Source: Fulvimonas soli
GTDB taxonomy: Bacteria > Pseudomonadota > Gammaproteobacteria > Xanthomonadales > Rhodanobacteraceae
Length of the DNA: 64,000 bases
NCBI RefSeq assembly: GCF_003148905.1
Contig: NZ_QGHC01000001.1
Coordinates: forward strand, 273,128-337,127
Direction of reading: 5' to 3'
Of this stretch, positions 8,884-17,353 are shown piece after piece (within the stretch, counting starts at the first letter, position 1; each line of letters opens with the position of its first letter). The notes below the pieces were generated by a model. That model was not told the DNA's origin. It saw only the letters and a program-made list of their open reading frames with translations, and did not search any database. Position numbers and translations under genes: made by a program.

Positions 8884-9798
8884 ATGAATAGGCCGGGCAT
8901 GGGCGGCGAGAACTACAACGACCTGCAGGCGTTCCTCGCCGTGGCGCGAGAGGGCAGCTTCACGCGCGCCGCGGCCCAGCTCGGCCTTTCGCAGTCGGCG
9001 CTGAGCCACAAGATCCAGGGACTCGAAGCGCGGCTGGGCCTGCGCCTGCTGACCCGCACCACGCGCAGCGTCTCGCCCACCGAGGCGGGTTCGCGGCTGC
9101 AAGAGGCACTGGTCCCGAACTTCGAGAACATCGACGCCGCGCTCGCTGGCCTGAGCGAGCTGCGCGACAAGCCCAGCGGCAACATCCGCATCACCTCGAG
9201 CGAACACGCCGCGGCCACGATCCTCTGGCCGGCGCTGGAGAAATTCCTGCCGCAGTACCCGGACATCCGCGTCGAGGTGGTCAGCGATTCCACGCTCACC
9301 GACATCGTGGCCGAGCGCTTCGACGCCGGCATCCGCCTGGGCGAGCAGGTCGCGCAGGACATGATCGCGGTGCCGATCGGGCCGCCCACGCGCCTGGTGG
9401 TGGCCGGCGCGCCGGAGTACCTCGCCGCATCGCCGCCGATCGCGACGCCGCGCGACCTCACCGCGCACGACTGCATCAACCTGCGTTTCCTGACGCACGG
9501 CGGCCTGTATGCGTGGGAGTTCGAGAAGGACGGCCACGCGCTCAACGTGCGCGTGCAGGGGCGGCTGATCTTCAACAGCCTGCAGCGCATCCTCGAGGCC
9601 GCGCTGGCGGGCTTCGGGCTCGCCTACCTCCCCGAGGACATGGTCCTGCCGCACATCCGCGGCGGACGCCTGCGCCAGGTGCTGGACGACTGGTGCCCGC
9701 TGTTCGCCGGCTACCACCTTTACTACCCGAGCCGGCGGCAGCCTTCGCCGGCCTTCGCGTTGCTGGTCGACGCGCTCCGCTACCGGAAGCGCCGCTGA
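8884..9798 (+). CDS. LysR-family transcriptional regulator
   Basis: A 304-residue regulator. Residues ~8-67 form the winged helix (LQAFLAVAREGSFTRAAAQL, GLSQSALSHKIQGLEARLGL, RLLTRTTRSVSPTEAG), and the rest is the periplasmic-binding-protein-like effector domain (PSGNIRITSSEHAAATILWP, AERFDAGIRLGEQVAQDMIA). It belongs to the subgroup that sits next to aldo/keto or alkene reductases. The start is uncertain: ATG at 8884 gives MNRPGMGGENYNDL, while the second ATG at 8899 starts closer to the usual family N-terminus. It is transcribed away from the redox cluster and is its likely regulator. Confidence 0.92.
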   Translation: MNRPGMGGENYNDLQAFLAVAREGSFTRAAAQLGLSQSALSHKIQGLEARLGLRLLTRTTRSVSPTEAGSRLQEALVPNFENIDAALAGLSELRDKPSGNIRITSSEHAAATILWPALEKFLPQYPDIRVEVVSDSTLTDIVAERFDAGIRLGEQVAQDMIAVPIGPPTRLVVAGAPEYLAASPPIATPRDLTAHDCINLRFLTHGGLYAWEFEKDGHALNVRVQGRLIFNSLQRILEAALAGFGLAYLPEDMVLPHIRGGRLRQVLDDWCPLFAGYHLYYPSRRQPSPAFALLVDALRYRKRR

Positions 9799-9849
9799 GG
9801 CGGGGTGGGCACCGGCCAGGGCCGGTCCGGGCTCACGGGGGCGCCGCCC

Positions 9850-9875
9850 AAACAAAAGGCCCCGGAAAGGGGCCT
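9850..9875 (-). terminator. Rho-independent terminator behind tRNA-Leu
   Basis: Read on the minus strand, AGGCCCC-TTTCC-GGGGCCT is a 7-bp stem followed by TTTGTTT. It starts 10 bases after the CCA end of the tRNA and would end both the tRNA and any transcript coming from the cysteine dioxygenase gene. Confidence 0.8.
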
Positions 9876-9885
9876 CGGATCACAC

Positions 9886-9971
9886 TGGTACCGGTGATAG
9901 GACTCGAACCTACACTCTGTCGCCAGAAGCGGATTTTGAGTCCGCCGCGTCTACCATTCCGCCACACCGGC
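9886..9971 (-). tRNA. tRNA-Leu(CAA)
   Basis: An 86-base class II tRNA with the long variable arm expected for leucine. The 5' end GCCGGTG pairs with CACCGGT (one G-U pair), the anticodon arm GCGGA-CTCAAAA-TCCGC places CAA at positions 34-36, the T arm contains GGTTCGAGTCC, and CCA is encoded. It decodes UUG. It lies 25 bases beyond the stop of the cysteine dioxygenase-like gene on the same strand. Confidence 0.97.
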
Positions 9972-9984
9972 ACGTGGGCAGGCG

Positions 9985-10013
9985 ATTATGCCGGCATCAA
10001 TGGACCGGGTCGA
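9985..10013 (-). promoter_or_regulatory. Candidate tRNA-Leu promoter
   Basis: On the minus strand TCGACC, a 17-base spacer and CATAAT end 14 bases before the first tRNA base. The -35 part lies inside the last codons of the cysteine dioxygenase-like gene. Spacing is ideal and the -10 box is good, so the tRNA need not depend on read-through. Confidence 0.5.
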
Positions 10014-10581
10014 GCCCCAGCTGGCGCTCGCAGCGCTGGTACCAGTGGTCCTCCGGCAGCGGCTGGAAGACCGCGCAGTGGGTCATGTTGCCCGAGTAGA
10101 TGTGCAGGCTGACCGCCACCGTGTCCTCGCTGGGATTGCGGATGGTGTGATACTCGTGCGGCGGGATCAGGCTGCCGGCCGAGCCGGGGCCGGCCTGGAT
10201 CGAGCCGACCGGCTGGAAGCACACGCGCTGCTCGCCGTCGCTCTGCACCCGCTCGTACTGCACCACCTCCAGCGCGCCGCTCCACACGCCTTCCACGCAC
10301 CACATGCCGCAGTGGTCGTGGATCGGGGTGCCCTGGCCGGGCGCCCAGGTCATCGCCACCACGCAGTAGCCGTGCTCCTCGCTGCGGTACAGCTCGCGGC
10401 GGGCGTAGCGGCCCTCGGCGGTCTCGAACACGCAGTCGGGGAGCTTCACCGCGCCGCTGCGGATCAGCTTGCACAGGCTGTTGCGCAGGCTGTCGGTGAT
10501 GGCGTGGGTGGACTCCTTGCTGACCGCGGTGTCGATCGCGTCGATCAGTTCGTGGCAGCCGGGGAATTCCGTGGTGAGCAT
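9997..10581 (-). CDS. Cysteine dioxygenase-type thiol dioxygenase
   Basis: A 194-residue cupin-fold enzyme of the cysteine dioxygenase/3-mercaptopropionate dioxygenase family. Iron ligands are in TPIHDHCGMWCVEGVWSG (two His) and VSLHIYSGNM (third His), and PPHEYHTIRNPSEDTVAV is the conserved strand between them. These enzymes oxidise a thiol to a sulfinic acid with O2; whether cysteine or 3-mercaptopropionate is preferred cannot be decided here. It lies 37 bases behind metX on the same strand, so it probably ends a ccm-metX-cdo transcript and couples cysteine formation to its removal. Confidence 0.88.
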   Translation of the reverse strand: MLTTEFPGCHELIDAIDTAVSKESTHAITDSLRNSLCKLIRSGAVKLPDCVFETAEGRYARRELYRSEEHGYCVVAMTWAPGQGTPIHDHCGMWCVEGVWSGALEVVQYERVQSDGEQRVCFQPVGSIQAGPGSAGSLIPPHEYHTIRNPSEDTVAVSLHIYSGNMTHCAVFQPLPEDHWYQRCERQLGLDPVH

Positions 10582-10618
10582 GGTGCTTCTCGAATGGCGG
10601 CGTCGCGCGCCGATTTTA

Positions 10619-11755
10619 TCAGCGCGGGCCGGAGCCGGCGTGCAGGCGGTTCAGGAAGCCGCCGATGGCGCGGCTGTAGTTGGGGATGTCGACCAGGAAG
10701 GCGTCGTGGCCCTGCGGCGAGTCCAGCGCGACGAACTCGACCTCGGCGCCGGCCGCGCGCAGGCCCTCGGCGATCTGCTCCTGCTGCTCCAGCGGGAACA
10801 GGATGTCGGTGCTCACGCCGATCACCAGCGCGCGTTCGACGCGGATGCGCTTCAAGCCCTCCAGCACGCTGCCGCCGCCGTACTCGGCCACGTCGAACCA
10901 GTCGCTGGCGCGCGACAGGTACAGGTAGCTGTTGGGGTCGAAGGTGCGCACGAAGCGCTGGGCGTGGCCTTGCAGGTAGGACTCCACCTGGAACTCGAAG
11001 CCGAACGGCTGCTCCTCGCGCTGCTCGGGATCGAGCCGGATGCGCGCGAAGCGGCCGTTCCATTCCATGGCCGAACGGTAGGTGATCACGCCGAGCTTGC
11101 GCGCGATGCTCATGCCGGCGTCGGGGTAGGTGCCGCCCTCGGCCGCGTGGAGGTCGTAGTCGCCGCCGGCCCAGCCCGGATCGAGCCGGATCGCCTCGCG
11201 CTGCAGCGAGCGGATCGCGATGGCGAACGGCTGCGCCTGCGGCGCGGTGTCCACGCTGACGTGCGCGCGCACGCTGCCGGGGTGCCGCAGCATGTAGGCC
11301 AGCGCGCTCATGCCGCCCATCGAGCAGCCGACCAGGCAGGCCAGCCGCTCGACGCCGAGGCCGTCGCGGACCACTGCGTGCGCGGCGTCGGCGACGTCCT
11401 CCAATGACAGTTCCGGGAAGCGCAGCCGGTACGGCCGGCCGGTGGCCGGATCGACCGAGGCGGGGCAGGTGGAGCCCTTGTCGCTGCCCAGCGAGTTCAC
11501 GCAGACCACGAACCAGCGGTTGGTGTCGATCGCCTTGCCGGGGCCGATCATGCCTTCCCACCAGCCCGGCGAAGGGTCATCCGGGCTGGAGGCGGCGTGC
11601 GCGCTGGGCGAGAGGCCGGTGAGGATCAGCAGCGCGTTGTCGCGCGCGGCGTTCAGTGCGCCCCAGGTCTCGTAGGCGACGCGGGCGCCGTGCAGCGCGC
11701 CGCCGCGCTTCATCGGGAAGGGCGAGGGCAGGGCGTGGTAGCGGCGCGCGTCCAT
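10619..11755 (-). CDS. metX: Homoserine/serine O-acyltransferase (MetX family)
   Basis: A 378-residue alpha/beta hydrolase-fold acyltransferase. The nucleophile elbow is VGCSMGGMSALAYML (Ser), the Asp is in VIGVSTDILFPLEQQEQIAE and the His in VALDSPQGHDAFLVDI. The early motif is ILTGLSPSAHAASSPDDPSP. MetX proteins acylate L-homoserine for methionine synthesis. Relatives in Xanthomonas-type bacteria have been reported as serine O-succinyltransferases acting in cysteine synthesis, and the cysteine dioxygenase neighbour fits that, but substrate is not provable from sequence alone. Its ATG follows the ccmI stop by six bases, so it is part of the ccm operon. Confidence 0.88.
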   Translation of the reverse strand: MDARRYHALPSPFPMKRGGALHGARVAYETWGALNAARDNALLILTGLSPSAHAASSPDDPSPGWWEGMIGPGKAIDTNRWFVVCVNSLGSDKGSTCPASVDPATGRPYRLRFPELSLEDVADAAHAVVRDGLGVERLACLVGCSMGGMSALAYMLRHPGSVRAHVSVDTAPQAQPFAIAIRSLQREAIRLDPGWAGGDYDLHAAEGGTYPDAGMSIARKLGVITYRSAMEWNGRFARIRLDPEQREEQPFGFEFQVESYLQGHAQRFVRTFDPNSYLYLSRASDWFDVAEYGGGSVLEGLKRIRVERALVIGVSTDILFPLEQQEQIAEGLRAAGAEVEFVALDSPQGHDAFLVDIPNYSRAIGGFLNRLHAGSGPR

Positions 11756-11761
11756 GGGCGT

Positions 11762-12856
11762 TCAGTGCACCTTGTCGATGGTGATCCTCACCGGGGCCGC
11801 GGCGTTCACGTCGACCACGCCGGCGTCGCCTTCGAGGTCGCCGGGCTGGGCGATGGCCTGGCCGCTCCTGCTGATGCGCGCGCCGACGAACACGCGCGGC
11901 ACGGAGGACAGCGTGAGCTGCGGCGTCATCGCCATCGCGTCGGTCAGCGTCACCGTGGCCGGCAGCGCGGCGGCGTCGAGCCTGGCCACCGCCAGCGGCA
12001 TCGGCGGGCCGTGCTCGGCGCGGGCGTAGACGAACAGCGTGTCGCCCTTGCCCACGCGCGCGGCCAGCGCGGGCGCGAGGGCGACCTCGACCTTGAGCTG
12101 CGGCCCTTGCGGCGCGGTGGAGGCGGCGCCGCCGGCCGCGTCCGTCGCGCCATCGGTGCCCGCGGGCGCGGCGGCGCTGGCCGGTGCGGCCGGCGACTGG
12201 CCGGCGCGCGCGTCGGCCACCGCGATCTGCTCGGCCACCGCCTGCGCGACGCTGGAGCCGGGCTCCAGCAGCGGCTGCAGGCGGCGCCAGAACGCGGCGG
12301 CCTCCGCGTAGCGGTCGGCCTGGAAGGCGGCGATGCCGAGCAGCCACAGCCCGCGCTGGTTGGTCGGGTCGAGCTGCACGGAGCGCTGCAGCAGCGCGAG
12401 CGCGCGGCCGTCGATGCGGTGGTCGGGGCGCACCTGCGAGTCGGCCTCGGCCCAGCCCACCATCGCGCCGACGTTGTCGGCGTCGAGCTGCAACAGGTGG
12501 TCGAAGGCGTCGCGCGCCTCGGCCGGCTGGCGCATCGCGGTCATGCTCTGCGCCAGCAGCGCCCAGCCCTGCGCGTCGCCGGGCTGCTGCCCGAGGTGCT
12601 CGCGCAGCTGGGCGATGGCCTGGTCGATGTCCTGCATCGTCGGCTGGCGGCTCACGCCGTCGAGCGCGGCCGGCGTGCCGACCAGCACGTACAGGCCGAT
12701 CGCCGCCAGCGGCAGCGCGAAGGCCAGGCCCAGCCCCAGCGCGAACACGCCGCGCGGGCGGCCGAGCCGGCGCCCGGCGCGCAGCAGCGGCACCAGCAGC
12801 AAGGCCAGCGCCACGACGATCATGGCCGTGGCGATCAGGAAGAAAGCGGTTTTCAC
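11762..12856 (-). CDS. ccmI: Cytochrome c maturation protein CcmI
   Basis: A 364-residue inner-membrane chaperone for apocytochrome c. The GTG start at 12856 overlaps the ccmH stop (GTGA), which sets the start. Two membrane segments appear at residues ~4-24 (FFLIATAMIVVALALLLVPL) and ~38-56 (GLGLAFALPLAAIGLYVLVG), then a periplasmic TPR domain (QPGDAQGWALLAQSMTAMRQ, LDPTNQRGLWLLGIAAFQAD), an Ala/Pro/Gly linker, and a C-terminal beta domain (LKVEVALAPALAARVGKGDT). It presents apocytochrome to CcmF/CcmH. It is the last ccm gene and is followed at once by metX. Confidence 0.93.
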   Translation of the reverse strand: MKTAFFLIATAMIVVALALLLVPLLRAGRRLGRPRGVFALGLGLAFALPLAAIGLYVLVGTPAALDGVSRQPTMQDIDQAIAQLREHLGQQPGDAQGWALLAQSMTAMRQPAEARDAFDHLLQLDADNVGAMVGWAEADSQVRPDHRIDGRALALLQRSVQLDPTNQRGLWLLGIAAFQADRYAEAAAFWRRLQPLLEPGSSVAQAVAEQIAVADARAGQSPAAPASAAAPAGTDGATDAAGGAASTAPQGPQLKVEVALAPALAARVGKGDTLFVYARAEHGPPMPLAVARLDAAALPATVTLTDAMAMTPQLTLSSVPRVFVGARISRSGQAIAQPGDLEGDAGVVDVNAAAPVRITIDKVH

Positions 12857-13299
12857 CAATCGTCCCCGTTGTCGGTCGGCGCGGTCGCCGCGGCCGGCGC
12901 CGCGCGGCTGCGGCGGCGGATGGTGAGCCACACCACCGCGCCGCCGGCCAGCAGGATCAGCGCCGGGCCGAACCACAGCAGCACGGTGCCGCGGTCCAGC
13001 GGCGGGTCGTACAGCACGAACCTGGAATAGCGGTCGACCAGGTACTGCTTGATCTCGTCGTCGCTCTTGCCCTGCCGCATCAGGCCGAACACCTCGTGGC
13101 GCAGGTCGCGCGCCAGGTCGGCGTTGGAGTCGGCCAGGTTCTCGTTCTGGCAGACCAGGCAGCGCAGCTGGCGCGTCAGGTTCTGGAAGCGCACTTCCTC
13201 GGCGCGGTCCCTGAACGGCAGCGGGTCGATCGCCTGCGCTGCGGCGAGGCCGGCGGCGAGCAGCAGGACGCAGGCCAGCAGGCGGAACGGCGCGTGCAT
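12853..13299 (-). CDS. ccmH: Cytochrome c maturation protein CcmH
   Basis: A 148-residue exported thiol-redox protein. Signal sequence FRLLACVLLLAAGLAAAQA is followed by the conserved LTRQLRCLVCQNENLADSNA, whose two cysteines reduce apocytochrome c. The three-helix bundle (DLRHEVFGLMRQGKSDDEIK, QYLVDRYSRFVLYDPP) and one C-terminal membrane helix (LLWFGPALILLAGGAVVWLT) complete the usual short form, the TPR part being the separate ccmI gene. Its ATG overlaps the ccmG stop by one base (TGATG). Confidence 0.95.
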   Translation of the reverse strand: MHAPFRLLACVLLLAAGLAAAQAIDPLPFRDRAEEVRFQNLTRQLRCLVCQNENLADSNADLARDLRHEVFGLMRQGKSDDEIKQYLVDRYSRFVLYDPPLDRGTVLLWFGPALILLAGGAVVWLTIRRRSRAAPAAATAPTDNGDDW

Positions 13300-13841
13300 C
13301 ACGGCGCCTCCTTCCGCAGCGCGGCGATGCGCGGCTTCAATTCCTTCTCGATCACCTCGGGGGTGAACGGGCCGATGCGCTTGTAGCGGATCACGCCCCG
13401 GGCGTCGATCAGGAAGCTCTCCGGCGCGCCGTACACGCCGAAGTCGATCGCGGTGCGGCCCTCGCGGTCGGCGATCACCAGGTCGTAGGGATTGCCGTGC
13501 TGCGCCAGCCAGGCCTTGGCGTCGGCGGGATCGTCCTTGTAGTCGTAGCCGACCAGCGGGATGCCCAGGCTGCGGCCCTCGGCCATCAGCACCGGGTGCT
13601 CGTCGCCGCAGGCCACGCACCAGCTGGCAAACACGTTGAGCAGGTAGGGCTTGCCCAGCATGTCGGCCTTGGCGAGCGTCCTGGACGGGTCGTCCAGGTG
13701 CGGCAGCGCGTAGGCCGGCGCGGGCTTGCCGATCAGCGGCGAGGGTACCTCGCGCTGGTCGTGGCCGGTGTTCCACCAGATGCCGAAGCCGAACAGCGCC
13801 ACCAGCAGCAGGAAGGCGAACAGCGGGACCAGCCGGCTCAT
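13299..13841 (-). CDS. ccmG: Thiol:disulfide interchange protein CcmG/DsbE
   Basis: A 180-residue membrane-anchored periplasmic thioredoxin. One N-terminal membrane helix (FAFLLLVALFGFGIWW) precedes the thioredoxin fold with active site NVFASWCVACGDEHP and the cis-Pro region VYGAPESFLIDARGV. It keeps CcmH or apocytochrome cysteines reduced for haem ligation. The ATG overlaps the ccmF stop (ATGA) and the stop overlaps the ccmH start, so translation is coupled on both sides. Length is that of the family. Confidence 0.95.
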   Translation of the reverse strand: MSRLVPLFAFLLLVALFGFGIWWNTGHDQREVPSPLIGKPAPAYALPHLDDPSRTLAKADMLGKPYLLNVFASWCVACGDEHPVLMAEGRSLGIPLVGYDYKDDPADAKAWLAQHGNPYDLVIADREGRTAIDFGVYGAPESFLIDARGVIRYKRIGPFTPEVIEKELKPRIAALRKEAP

Positions 13842-15826
13842 GCGCGCGACTCCCGTGCGATCGCCGCCGCGGGCGCGGCCTCCGGCTGCGCCGCGCCGGC
13901 CGTGCGCCTGGCACGGAAGCGCCTGTCCGCCGCGCTGGCGAAGCCGCCCAGCATCATCAGCAGGCCGCCGGCCCAGATCCAGCGCACGAAGGGCTTTTCG
14001 TAGAGCCGCAGCGCCCAGGCGCCTTCCAGGTTGCCCGCGTCCATCGGCTCGCCCAGCGCCACGTAGAGGTCGCGGGTCACGCCCGGGTCGATCGCCGACT
14101 CGGTCTGCACCTGGCCGCGCAGGTAGGTGCGCTTCTGCGGGTGCATCACGGCGACGGTGCGGCCGTCCTTGAGCACGGTGACGGTGCCCTGCTCGGCGTG
14201 CCAGTTCGGGCCGCGGGTGGCGTGCACGCCGTCGAAGCGGAAGCGGTAGGCGCCGATGGCCTGCTCGTCGCCCGGCGCCATGCGCACGTCGCGCGTCACG
14301 CTGAGCGATTCGGACAGCAGCACGCCGACCAGGAACACGCCCACGCCGAAGTGCGCCAGCAGCATGCCGGCCATCTCGGCCGGGTAGCGGCGGCCGCGCG
14401 GCATCTCGCGCCAGCGCTTGTAGACGTAGAGCAGGGTACCCACGCCGACCCACGCCGCGCCGGCGGTGCCGGCGATGGCCTTGGGCTGGCCGCCGACCAG
14501 GAAGGCGGCGACGACGGCGCCGGCCACCGCCGCCACGGCCACGCGCAGCAGCACGCTCCTGAGCAGGCCGGTGTCGCCCGCGCCACCCCAGCGCAGGAAC
14601 GGGCCGAACGGCAGCAGCACCACCACCGGCAGCATCAGCAGGGTGAACAGGAAGCCGAAGTAGGGCGGGCCCACCGAAACCTTGCCCAGGTCCAGCGCGT
14701 CGCCCACCAGCGGGAACAGCGTGCCGAGCAGCACCATCGCCGCGGCCACGGCGAGCATCAGGTTGCCGACCAGCACCGCGCTCTCGCGCGAGACCGCGCC
14801 GAACGGCTTGCCGCCGGCCACCTTGGGCGCGCGCAGCGCGTACAGCAGCAGCGAGCCGCCCACCACCACGGCGAGGAAGCACAGGATGAACAGGCCGCGC
14901 CGCGGGTCGGAGGCGAAGGCGTGCACCGAGGTGAGCACGCCCGAGCGCACCAGGAAGGTGCCCAGCAGCGAGAGCGAGAAGGCGAAGATCGACAGCAGGA
15001 TGGTCCAGGCGCGCAGCGAGCCGCGCTTCTCGGTCACCGCCTGCGCGTGCACCAGCGCGGCGCCGACCAGCCAGGGCATGAAGCTGGCGTTCTCCACCGG
15101 GTCCCAGAACCACCAGCCGCCCCAGCCGAGCTCCGCGTAGGCCCACCAGCTGCCGGCCACGATGCCGGCGGAGAGGAAGCCCCAGGCCACGTTGGTCCAC
15201 GGCCGCGACCAGCGCACCCAGGCCTGCTCCAGCTCGCCGCCGAGCAGGCCGGCGATGGCGAAGGCGAAGGCCACCGAGAAGCCCACGTAGCCCATGTAGA
15301 TCACGGGCGGGTGGAAGGTCATGCCCGGGTCCTGCAGCACCGGGTTGAGGTCGCCGCCGTCGGCGGGCATCGGCAGCAGGCGCTCGAACGGGTTGGAGGT
15401 GAACAGGATGAAGGCGAGGAAGCCCGCCGCGATCAGCCCCAGCACGCCCACCACGCGGGCCAGGAAGGGCTCCGGCAGCGAGCGGCTCAGCGCGATCAGC
15501 GCCACCGTCCACACGTCGAGGATCGCCACCCACAGCAGCATCGAGCCCTCGTGCGCGCCCCACACCGCGGCGATGCGGTAGTACCAGGGCAGCGCGAGGT
15601 TGGAGTTGTCGGCGACGTAGCGCACCGAGAAGTCGAACTGCAGGAAGGCCCACACCAGCAGCATGAACGCGGTGCCCACGAACACCGCCTGGCCCGCCGC
15701 GGCGGGGCGCGCCAGCGCCATCAGCGCGCGGTTGCCGCGCCAGGCGCCGAGGATCGGCAGGACGCCCTGCGCCAGCGCCAGCAGCAGGGCGAGGACCAGC
15801 GCGAGTTGGCCGAGTTCGGGGATCAT
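13838..15826 (-). CDS. ccmF: Haem lyase CcmF
   Basis: A 662-residue polytopic inner-membrane protein starting MIPELGQLALVLALLLALAQ; an upstream in-frame Met is less likely. The haem-handling WWD motif is GGWWFWDPVENASFMPWL, with the conserved periplasmic HEGSMLLWVAIL and FHPPVIYMGYVGFS segments. It ligates haem delivered by CcmE to apocytochrome c together with CcmH and CcmI. The end (REMPRGRRYPAEMAGMLLAH and the large periplasmic domain) is complete. It follows ccmE after a 103-base gap, the largest gap in the operon. Confidence 0.97.
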   Translation of the reverse strand: MIPELGQLALVLALLLALAQGVLPILGAWRGNRALMALARPAAAGQAVFVGTAFMLLVWAFLQFDFSVRYVADNSNLALPWYYRIAAVWGAHEGSMLLWVAILDVWTVALIALSRSLPEPFLARVVGVLGLIAAGFLAFILFTSNPFERLLPMPADGGDLNPVLQDPGMTFHPPVIYMGYVGFSVAFAFAIAGLLGGELEQAWVRWSRPWTNVAWGFLSAGIVAGSWWAYAELGWGGWWFWDPVENASFMPWLVGAALVHAQAVTEKRGSLRAWTILLSIFAFSLSLLGTFLVRSGVLTSVHAFASDPRRGLFILCFLAVVVGGSLLLYALRAPKVAGGKPFGAVSRESAVLVGNLMLAVAAAMVLLGTLFPLVGDALDLGKVSVGPPYFGFLFTLLMLPVVVLLPFGPFLRWGGAGDTGLLRSVLLRVAVAAVAGAVVAAFLVGGQPKAIAGTAGAAWVGVGTLLYVYKRWREMPRGRRYPAEMAGMLLAHFGVGVFLVGVLLSESLSVTRDVRMAPGDEQAIGAYRFRFDGVHATRGPNWHAEQGTVTVLKDGRTVAVMHPQKRTYLRGQVQTESAIDPGVTRDLYVALGEPMDAGNLEGAWALRLYEKPFVRWIWAGGLLMMLGGFASAADRRFRARRTAGAAQPEAAPAAAIARESRA

Positions 15827-15929
15827 GGGGAGGATGGCCGCAAAGCGGTGGACGGGCAACGCGCGCCACGGCGGCGCGGGCGTGGGGCGTGGGCCGGCCG
15901 GGGCGGGGGCAGGGCGTGCATGGCTCGGT

Positions 15930-16400
15930 TCATTCCCGCGTCCCCCGTTCCGCGTCCCCGCCTCCCACCTGCTTCCCCTGGTGCGCCTTCGCCATCGCTT
16001 CCTTCAGCTCCTTCGGCATGTAGGTCTCGTCGTGCTTGGCGAGCACCTCGGTGGCGACGAAGTGGGCGTTGTCCATGTGGCCGGTGGCGATCACCGACTG
16101 GTTGTCGCGGAACAGGTCCGGCAGGATGCCGGTGTACTCCACCGGCATCGCGCCATTGGCGTCGACCACGGTGAAGGTGACCTTGAGCGAGTCCGGCGAG
16201 CGCTGGATCGAGCCGGCCTTGACCATGCCGCCCAGGCGGAAGGTCTGGTAGGCGCTGGCCTCGCCCGACTGCACCTGGCTCGGGGTGAACAGGTAGTTCA
16301 TGTTCCGCTGCAGCGCGAACACGGCCAGGCCGATCGCCACGGCGGCGGCGGCGAGCACCAGCAGGACCAGGATGAGGCGGCGTTTGCGGGCGGGGTTCAT
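15930..16400 (-). CDS. ccmE: Haem chaperone CcmE
   Basis: A 156-residue periplasmic OB-fold protein anchored by one helix ([20 protein letters not shown]). The haem-binding histidine is in [14 protein letters not shown], and [20 protein letters not shown] and [19 protein letters not shown] are the conserved OB strands. It receives haem from CcmC and hands it to CcmF. The flexible C-terminus is Gly/Lys-rich as usual. Its ATG overlaps the ccmD stop (ATGA). Confidence 0.97.
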   Translation of the reverse strand: MNPARKRRLILVLLVLAAAAVAIGLAVFALQRNMNYLFTPSQVQSGEASAYQTFRLGGMVKAGSIQRSPDSLKVTFTVVDANGAMPVEYTGILPDLFRDNQSVIATGHMDNAHFVATEVLAKHDETYMPKELKEAMAKAHQGKQVGGGDAERGTRE

Positions 16401-16597
16401 CGTTCGCTCGGCAGGGATCCGGGGGCCGGCGCGCGCTGGCGGCGCGCCTGGCGGGCGAGGCGCGCGCGCAGCTCGCGCAGGATGCGGCGGCGACGCAGCG
16501 CGGGGGAGAGGAAGTCGGCGGCCAGCACCAGCAGGAACACCGCGTAGGCCGGCCACACGTAGGCGGCGTAGCCGCCCATGGCGAAGAAGCCGTTCAT
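16397..16597 (-). CDS. ccmD: Haem exporter subunit CcmD
   Basis: A 66-residue protein with a single membrane helix. [20 protein letters not shown] is the typical CcmD start, followed by [18 protein letters not shown] and a basic cytoplasmic tail. CcmD helps release holo-CcmE from the CcmABC complex. Its ATG overlaps the ccmC stop and its stop overlaps the ccmE ATG, which fixes both ends. Such small genes are easily missed. Confidence 0.93.
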   Translation of the reverse strand: MNGFFAMGGYAAYVWPAYAVFLLVLAADFLSPALRRRRILRELRARLARQARRQRAPAPGSLPSER

Positions 16598-17352
16598 GCG
16601 CGCTCCTCCGCCTCGGCGATGCGCCGCACCCAGTCCTTGCCGCCTTCCAGCTCCAGCAGGTCGGCGCGCACGCGGCCGCACAGGCTGGCGAGGTAGTAGC
16701 ACTTGGTCGCCACCATCATGGTCAGCAGCGGCCACAGCATGTCGCCGCTGATCTTCGAGGGGCCGAGGATGCGCACGGTGGAGCCCTGGTGCAGGGTGTT
16801 CCACCAGTTCACCGAGAAATGCACGATCGGCACGTTGACGATGCCGATGAGGGCGAGGAAGGCGGCGGCGCGCGCGCCCTGGCGGCGGTCCTCGAAGGCG
16901 TGGTACAGCCCGATCACGCCCAGGTACAGGAACAGCAGCACCAGCTCGGAGGTGAGCCGCGCGTCCCAGGTCCACCAGGTGCCCCACATCGGCTTGCCCC
17001 ACAGCGAGCCGGTGACCAGGGTGACGAAGGTGAAGGCCGCGCCGATCGGCGCCGACTCCATCGCCACCACCTCGGCCAGCTTCACCCGCCACACCAGCGC
17101 GACGAACGAGGCCACGGCCATCGCCCCGTAGATGAACAGGCTCATCCACGCGCAGGGCACATGGATGAAGATGATCCGGTAGGCATCATGTTGATACCGG
17201 TCCTGTGGTGCCAGCACTAGCCCGCCGTACAGCGCCACCGCGCCGAGCAGCGCGGCCAGCGCCAGCGCCCACGGGCGCACCGCGCCGGCGAAGCGGTAGA
17301 AGATCGGCGGCGAGCCGAGCTTGTGCACCCAGAGCGGGATCCAGTTGGCCAT
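16594..17352 (-). CDS. ccmC: Haem transporter CcmC
   Basis: A 252-residue six-helix membrane protein. The WWD motif reads [20 protein letters not shown], and the haem-ligand histidines lie in [13 protein letters not shown] and [16 protein letters not shown]. It places haem on CcmE at the periplasmic face. The start [20 protein letters not shown] is the family start, and the ccmB stop lies one base upstream. Complete and of normal length. Confidence 0.97.
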   Translation of the reverse strand: MANWIPLWVHKLGSPPIFYRFAGAVRPWALALAALLGAVALYGGLVLAPQDRYQHDAYRIIFIHVPCAWMSLFIYGAMAVASFVALVWRVKLAEVVAMESAPIGAAFTFVTLVTGSLWGKPMWGTWWTWDARLTSELVLLFLYLGVIGLYHAFEDRRQGARAAAFLALIGIVNVPIVHFSVNWWNTLHQGSTVRILGPSKISGDMLWPLLTMMVATKCYYLASLCGRVRADLLELEGGKDWVRRIAEAEERA

Positions 17353-17353
17353 C

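Noticed and set aside
11756-11800. A SAM riboswitch before metX
   Set aside because: Only six bases separate ccmI and metX, leaving no room for a leader.
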